DNA of 64,000 nucleotides from Embiotoca jacksoni. Lineage: Eukaryota; Chordata; Actinopteri; Embiotocidae. The first letter of the stretch is position 1, and each line of letters starts with the position of its first letter. Location: contig JAKOON010000029.1 of assembly GCA_022577435.1 (NCBI GenBank), positions 862,501-926,500 on the forward strand, given 5' to 3'. The notes under the pieces were generated by a model, which worked only from the letters and a program-made list of their open reading frames with translations, was not told the DNA's origin and made no database searches. Shown one piece after another: positions 57,701-64,000 of this stretch. Both the position numbers and the translations under genes were made by a program.

Positions 57701-60700
57701 AATGTGGGAGGAGGGTGGGAAACTATTAAAAGGGGGGGAAAGGGGGAGCAGAGAGACCGACTGAGGGGAGTAGAGGGAGAAAGAGAGATTCAGGGTGGGA
57801 GATGATGATGATGAGAGGTGGATTATGTTTGGGAGGGAGGAAGGAAAAAAACACAGGGACGCTATAACTACAGTGATTGTTGTGCTAGGGAAGGGTGTGC
57901 TTGTGTTGCTCTGAGGTCCTTTTATAGCATCTGGTTTACTGTGTGTGTGAGACAATTACCAGTGTTTGAGTGTGTGTGTGTGTGTGGGGGGGGGGGGGGA
58001 TGGGGGGGGTGCAGCAGTGGAGCCTCAGTTAGTGTAAGAAGCCATATTCCTTTTGCAAAACATAATTTGTACCTTTGATCAGTGAGCACACTTATATTTT
58101 TGAGTGGTTTGTTTTTTTGTGGGCTTATATTATCACAGATATGTTCAGTAATGACTTACAAGATCCACGGCTTTTTTTTTTTGTTGGTAATATTGCTGTG
58201 AAATTTTAATGAAGGACACGGTGATGTCAGAAATTTGGTAGCTGGTACCAAAAAAAAACCCCCACATAAATCAATCACAAAGTTTTTCAAAATAAAACTA
58301 TTTTTATCTGAATAAGCTGCGTTATATTTGGACAGATTGAATACTAGTAGATACTAACGGTGTGAGCAGCACCCAGCTCAGCTATCCATACACTAGCTGT
58401 TACCCGTCGTCGGTGTCACTCAGAGATCCAGTTTCATGGGGTGGGGGGTGGGGGGGGGGGGGGTGGAGAGTGATGCGGTCAGCTGAGCCCCACCGGGGCT
58501 GTCTGGGTTGGTTGGACACCTGCTACAGCGATCACTCTCCCTGTCTGTAACGCCTGGAGCTCACCTGTTCCTTCAACACCTGTCTGCCAGTACAAAACTC
58601 TTTTGATACTAGAGCAGTATTTTTTTTGGTATTTACATGATTTTGAAAGGGGTGGGGTGTGTAGTCGAGGTTTTGAAATCTCATTCAAGCACAACATAGT
58701 AAATGAAAACTCGACTTCAACTCCTGCGTGTTAACTTTGTCATATTTAAACGAGTTGAATCACCGACTCCACTTTCTTATTATTTCCTGACACTTCCTGC
58801 CCATTGAGTGACTGATTGCACGAACATAACATGTCGTGACACGTAAACCCGTCGGTGTTCGTTCATGCGACAGTCAAGTCACCCGGTGAATCGAGTTCTC
58901 TCTCAAATCAAACAACATCATCGAGCTCACAGCTCCGTCATTTTGGTTTTTTTTTGCCGTTCAGGCCTTCGTTACACGCAAATCTTATCACTTCTTGGCT
59001 CCTCGCAGCGGCAGTAAAATCTTGTTTTTCACCCTCCGTCTTTTGGCTCCGAGTTTGAGATATTTCCAAACGCAGGAAAAAGCCAGACCGCTGTCTGTGA
59101 ACAGCAACGCTGCACGCTCCTCGTGCTTTCAGATCCGTCGGTTCCCATCTGATGACGGGATAGGTTTATGTTATTATCCTCCGAAGGTGTTTTCAGAAGT
59201 CATCCAGCCGCCTCCTTCGACTCTCATCATTAACTTCCTCCTTCCTGAAGGCTCTCGTTTCTCTCTCGTGTCCTCCACTTCAGACGTACTGATCGACTGC
59301 ATCGGTGTCTCGGCCTAACACTAATGATAAGCCTCTGCAGTGATTTATACCCCTCTTTTCTGTTGTCACCAGTTTAAAAGAGGCATTCATCACCAAGTGT
59401 TGTAACCGTGCTGTTCCCAGATAGTTTTGTTAATGAAACAAAAGGAGTTTCTAAGAGAAAATAACCGAACATGTATGTTATTGTTGAACTAGCTTCGCTT
59501 AGATAACTGACAATTTGCGGATGCTGGCGCTATTATCACCAGATCAACATCAGATTTGAAAAAACAAAACAAAAATAGCTCTGAGGATAACAGGAATTGC
59601 AACATCTGGAGCTTAAAACTTTACTGGAACACACTGGTGATTTATATCCTCATTTTGTGGTGTCATTAAAAGACTATGACAGTTGGGAGTATTTTATAAG
59701 TAAATAATACTACAGTAAATCTATTCCTGTGCATGTTAGTTGTGTTTTCTTTCTTCCTAACCAGCTTGATTTGTGTTTTTGGGCATTTGTCAGCTATTGC
59801 ATTTCTAAGCGTAGCAGCATCTAAGACACCGTTTACCATTTTATGTCTTGTACTGCAATTTTCCCCATTTTTTTTTCCCCCCTCTGGTTTTTTGCAGAAG
59901 GGTTTTGTGCTGAAGCTCCGTGTCAGCGTTGCGTTTCTTGGCCGTGAAGCTCCCTTCTTCTCTGTGTGTTCCTGGGCGGGTCTTGCATGACTTCAAACAC
60001 TCCTGCTGTGAAAGACTTTATTAACACTGCAGTCTGTAAGCTCAGCAGCATGACTCATGCCCTCTAACTTTCAACCCGCCCAGATCGCCCTCACAGTCAG
60101 CTCGCCCTCCCTCCATCCCGTCTGCCCCCACATCGCTGCCGCATCGCCTTGTTTTTAAACTCCCCTCGGTGTTTGTTCTTTTCTTTTCCAGAGTGAATGG
60201 AAAAAAAAGTTGGGAACACCGTTTGGTAGAAAACACAAAGAGACGGCAGGGGCTGAATTTAACAGGCCGAACTGCCCCCTCAGTTCCTCGGGTCAGCTTC
60301 TTAGCCTGGATCTGCATCTAACACACTGATCGCTTGCAGACCTCTGTTTGACTACTGGGAGTGCCTCTTTTGATACGCACCAACAAAGCAGAGCGGTTCA
60401 GCGAGACCATTCTCTCCACCATCTGCAGCTTTTTTATTTTTATTTCAGCCAACCACAGCAGTAGAGGATTTGAATGATTCCACTGATTAAGAGGGGACAT
60501 CTGTGATGTTGCACGTGTTCCTGTGATTATTGCACCGTCATCACTAGCTGTTATTTGGAGCATCGAGTTGCAGAATTATTATTAATGCTGTTCCTGCGGT
60601 TGGGACCCACAGCACCACACCCTGAATCCTAATCCTGTCGCAACCATCAAATGAAAATGTCACCCAGCAGTATGTGTTGGTATTAGGCCTGGGAACAACT

Positions 60701-60865
60701 CTTGAACTGTCACTCGCTGCTTCATTAGATTTAATAATTGATTGCATCCTCTAGGAAACCAATTTACCTTCATACGTCCATGAAAAGTTTCTTCCAAAGA
60801 ATTTAAAAAAGTGAAGACGGTCATTGAGTGTTTTCTGATGTTGCTGCCTTTGTTTATCTACAGGC

Positions 60866-60908
<43 letters not shown>

Positions 60909-61004
60909 TTACTTTACATACATGCCCCTTGGAAGTTTCCCATTTGCATGTTTTCTTGCGTTTTTCCTGCTAACGTTCATCTCTCTCCTCCTTCCTCCCT
61001 GCAG
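54782..61004 (+). other. pak4: Probable pak4 5' intron
   Basis: About 6.2 kb without supported exons. It holds G-rich patches (55094-55130, 57975-58010, 58438-58465), pyrimidine-rich patches (55200-55250) and a (GT)n run (60866-60907) about 100 bases upstream of the coding-exon acceptor. Confidence 0.5.
60866..60907 (+). repeat. (GT)n microsatellite
   Basis: About 42-base GT run upstream of the first pak4 coding exon. Confidence 0.95.
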
Positions 61005-61241
61005 GTCTGATGCGAGGCTGCAGCTGCCTCAGCCGCCATCATGTTCACCAAAAAGAAGAAGTCTCGTATCCAGATCTCGGCTCCCTCTAATTTTGAGCAT
61101 CGTGTACACACAGACTTTGATGAACAAGAGCAGAAGTTTGTTGGGCTGCCACGACAATGGCAGTCACTCATCGAAGACACAGCCAAAAGGCCCAAACCCT
61201 TCATCGATGCAACCGTCATCACCACCGTTGAACCACGAAAG
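61005..61241 (+). CDS. pak4: pak4 first coding exon
   Basis: Acceptor CTCCCTGCAG, 36 bases of leader, ATG in GCCATCATGT context, 67 codons, donor CGAAAG|GTGAGA. It carries the CRIB and the autoinhibitory segment. Confidence 0.95.
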
Positions 61242-64000
61242 GTGAGATGAGCAAAAATCAAAACAAACCACCAAGTAGTCAGCTGGGGAAAATACATTGT
61301 GAATTCATAGAAAATCCCAAAATAGAGTTTGTTCTCACCATTTTTTGCATTTCTAGATGATGAGTTTCACTGTGGAGGCAGATTAGGACCTCTTATCTTG
61401 TCACCAAAAAATATTTTTTTGTCCAAAATCTTCAGCCCATCGTACGTGGCAGCAAGCTGGGAGTGGACGGCTCTCTAACATGGCTGCTGGATGAGTTTGA
61501 CACCATGTCTGTGACTCGCTCTAACTCCCTGCGACGAGGCAGCCCTCCCATCCAGCCTCGCAGGGACTCTAGCTCTTCAGGAGGAGGAGGAGGAGGAGGA
61601 GGGCAGGAGAACGGAGATCCTCACCACCGACACCACTCATACCCAGACAGACAAGACAGGTGAAGTGATAAAGTCCTGGTGGTGTGTACATTTACAATTG
61701 TGTATTGGCTCTGTACTTGTTTCTGAAGCAGCAGCTTGTTGCTCAGATAATGTAACATTACAATTATTTGATGGACACAGAAACAGAGATTTTATTCATA
61801 GCAGACAAAGAGCTCAATTATCCTCATTAATCTTTGAAGCCATCTGATTCTCAGAGAACGGCACAGACACGAGCACCAGGGCGGAGGAGACCCCCGCCAG
61901 GGTCAGCGTGCGGTTCGTCCTTCCCAGAGAGATGAGGGACTTCAGGGTCGGCCCCAGCAGCAGCCCCGAGGACAGGAGCCCAGCAGGGCCCACCGGGACA
62001 GACCCGACTCCGGCCCGCCTCCCCCCCCCCACAGAGACAGGGAGCCTCGTGATCGGGACCAGGTAAAGACCAAAGCTGTACCCAGAACCACAACTTTATA
62101 TTTGTTGATAATAAGCTCCTTTATATTCACGTGGCTCTCTCTCGTAATTGTATATTTACTACTGAAACCTGTGGATTGCTTTTCCCACAATGATGATATA
62201 TCTTTACTGTAAAAAATACAATAATAATAAAAAAAAAAAAGGCAGCTAAGGTTTTGAAGTCTGAAAATACAGAGTGTATGTGGGCTGGCATGTTTGCTTT
62301 ATCTAATTTTCTCTCACTTGAACCCTGCCTCTCTCTCTCCAGGAGCAGGTTTTGCGCAGGGATCAGCCCAGTGACCCGAGGCCAAAGTCCAGCTACGTGG
62401 CGAGGGACGGCAGTCCTCAGTCTCCCCGAGACAAGAGGCCCCTCTCGGGGCCCAACATCCGCACTCCAAACCTGCCAATAACAGAGGGCGTGAAGAAGAC
62501 TGCCCAACAGACCACACGGCCGTTCAACACCTACCCAAGGACAGACAGCGAGGGGGGACGCAGCCCAACAGGACAGGTAAAAAAAAAAAAAAGACCGCAG
62601 CCCCGAGGGAAAACTATTGGCTTTGAGAAAAATGCAGACGGGTGCAAACTGAACCCACCGGCTGATGAATGATACCTCCTATCACCTTGCTCTTTGTTCT
62701 CAAGATCAGATTTAGTCCCGATTCTCTTCAGCTGTTAATGATGCATTCGAGGTAATGTTGACACTTATGCAGTTCAAGTTCAAGAAGGGAACAATGTTGT
62801 GCTTCACAGAAATATACACTCATAAAATTTAAACTATTCATGCTGTTTGAGGCACTTTCAGGTCCACGCATGACTTTCTGTTTTTGATATACAGTCAATC
62901 AAAAATGTTCCCAAACCATTTATACTTGGTTAACTGTTCCTTTAATATCTCTACGTTTAATTCAATCGCCACTAGTTCTGCAAATCATCATTGGGGTTTT
63001 ATATGATTTTAACATCAATGTGATGAAGCACCTTGATCTGCCAGGTATTTGATTTTATAATTTAGGCAAATAAAAAAAAAGGTATTCATGAACAGTTTTC
63101 TAATTGATTACAATATACATTTACGCTGTGAGGGAGGATTGAAGTCATCTAATCCTACAGTATAAATGTGGTATTAATATTCAGCGGCATACGATGTGTT
63201 TGTGAGGACATTTCCTGTCTCTTTCTTCCAGCCGGTTCGACCAAATGAATCGTCCCCTCAGAACGGCCCCTCCAGCAGCTCCACACGAGGTTCCTCCGGC
63301 TCCAAGCCTCCTGCTAACCACCAGCAGTCTCATCACACCTCCCACCCGAGCCTGACCCCCGAGGCCTCCCAGCACCCTCACACCCCTCACCCCAGTGTTC
63401 CAGCCCCGCGGGCCCCCGTGCCCTCCGGGCCCCCGGCGTCAGCTGCTCCGACCCAGGGCCGCTCACCGCAGAGAGAGCCTCAGAGGGTTTCCCACGAGCA
63501 GTTCAGAGCGGCTCTCCAGATGGTCGTCGATCCCGGCGATCCGCGGACCTACCTGGACCACTACATCAAGATAGGCGAGGGATCCACGGGGATCGTGTGC
63601 ATCGCTACAGTGAAGACCACAGGAAAACTGGTGGCCGTGAAGAAGATGGACCTGAGGAAACAGCAGCGCAGAGAGCTCCTCTTCAACGAGGTAAGAGATC
63701 GTGATCCAGTGAGTGGATCTCACGAGTCAGAGCTGCAATCAGACGAAATGAAAGGTTCAACTTTTATGTAGGTGGTCAACAACACGGCTCCGTTTTCACT
63801 GATTTGCTGATTGTCTTGGTAGAATTTAAACTTTGGGGAATCACCAGATGAGTAATCAGGCAGAGCGGAGCGGCAGCGTAAAAATAATAACACAACTGTA
63901 CTCAATGTCGGGTTTTTTTTTCCTTTTTTTTTTTTTTTTTTTTTTTCTTTTCTCTCTCTCGCTATTTGTTTCCATGGCAACCACAGGTGGTGATCATGCG
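61041..64000 (+). CDS. pak4: pak4, p21-activated kinase 4 (N-terminal part)
   Basis: PAK4 is a group II PAK serine/threonine kinase, an effector of CDC42 that controls actin, adhesion and survival signalling. Coding exons: 61041-61241, 61436-61659, 61855-62062, 62343-62576, 63232-63690 and 63987 to the edge, about 446 codons, all in frame. Residues 1-27 hold the basic N-terminus and CRIB motif (ISAPSNFEHRVHTDFD). Residues 50-56 (RPKPFID) align with the known autoinhibitory RPKPLVD segment of human PAK4. A disordered Gly/Ser/Pro linker follows, with DKRPLSGP (R243, S246). The kinase starts with glycine loop IGEGSTG (403-409) and VAVKKMDL, catalytic lysine K426 by alignment. The window ends in VVIMR at the start of the alphaC region; about 240 residues remain outside. 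The linker is longer than in human (591 residues total). Confidence 0.97.
61436..61659 (+). CDS. pak4: pak4 coding exon 2
   Basis: 74 codons plus two bases. PIVRGSKLGVDGSLTWLLDE and MSVTRSNSLRRGSPP match PAK4. A (GGA)n run at 61581-61602 encodes eight consecutive Gly. Confidence 0.95.
61855..62062 (+). CDS. pak4: pak4 coding exon 3 (Arg/Gln/Pro-rich linker)
   Basis: Acceptor TTCTCAG, donor GACCAG|GTAAAG. It completes an Arg codon and encodes 69 residues rich in R, Q, H, P and D (ERHRHEHQGGGD ... PRDRDQ). Its sequence is poorly conserved, so its support is splice sites and frame. Confidence 0.85.
62343..62576 (+). CDS. pak4: pak4 coding exon 4
   Basis: 78 codons, phase 0, with SPRDKRPLSGPN and TRPFNTYPRTDSEGG, both matching human PAK4 (DKRPLSGPD, GRPFNTYPRAD). 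Confidence 0.95.
63232..63690 (+). CDS. pak4: pak4 coding exon 5 (kinase start)
   Basis: 153 codons, phase 0. Pro/Ser/His-rich linker, then QREPQRVSHEQFRAALQMVV and the N-lobe with the glycine loop and catalytic lysine. Donor CAACGAG|GTAAGA. Confidence 0.97.
63987..64000 (+). CDS. pak4: pak4 coding exon 6, truncated by window
   Basis: The acceptor AACCACAG is followed by GTGGTGATCATGCG, reading VVIM and the start of R, which continues NE from the previous exon as in human NEVVIMR. Confidence 0.93.

Overview
The window looks like nuclear DNA of a ray-finned (teleost) fish. It has small multi-exon vertebrate genes with GT-AG introns, very dense (CA)n/(GT)n microsatellites, homopolymer runs, and low-copy degenerate transposon pieces. 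I found no bacterial, organellar or viral genes.

Four protein genes are supported. (1) bbc3 (PUMA), minus strand, about 3.7 kb down to the left edge: TATA-like box near 3750, noncoding exon 1 (about 3720-3384), coding exon 1974-2343, and the first 16 bases of the next exon at 16-1. The BH3 exon lies off the left edge. (2) ccdc9, plus strand, about 14.4-35.0 kb: roughly 16 exons, start codon at 15209, divergent from bbc3. (3) inafm1, plus strand, 36478-36759, a 93-residue single-pass membrane protein. (4) pak4, plus strand: coding exons 61041 to the right edge, with candidate noncoding first exons at about 45.8-46.1 kb and 54.4-54.8 kb. The window cuts it at the start of the kinase domain. The order BBC3 (minus), CCDC9 (plus), INAFM1 (plus) matches human chromosome 19q13; PAK4 is elsewhere on 19q13 in human.

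Layout: 1-3.76 kb bbc3; 3.76-14.3 kb intergenic, with microsatellites, a foldback repeat (10.0-10.8 kb) and a dispersed repeat (8.4-8.6 kb); 14.3-35.0 kb ccdc9, ending at an AATAAA near 34954; 35.3-37 kb inafm1; 37-45.8 kb intergenic, with a broken LINE reverse transcriptase (39.5-39.85 kb), a perfect 20-bp hairpin and a LINE-like tail; 45.8-61.0 kb GC-rich promoter, an unassigned candidate exon and probable long pak4 5' introns; 61.0-64.0 kb pak4 coding exons.

Points most worth checking: two near-perfect p53 response elements in bbc3 introns; a ccdc9 intron with a GC donor flanked by complementary (CA)n and (GT)n tracts; a (GT)n microsatellite against the bbc3 coding-exon acceptor; one-base frame breaks in two or three ccdc9 exons; and a perfect CLEAR-type E-box plus a CRE upstream of a candidate pak4 first exon. 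I did not find a wholly new biological system. The novelty lies in regulation, splicing structure and gene-model anomalies.
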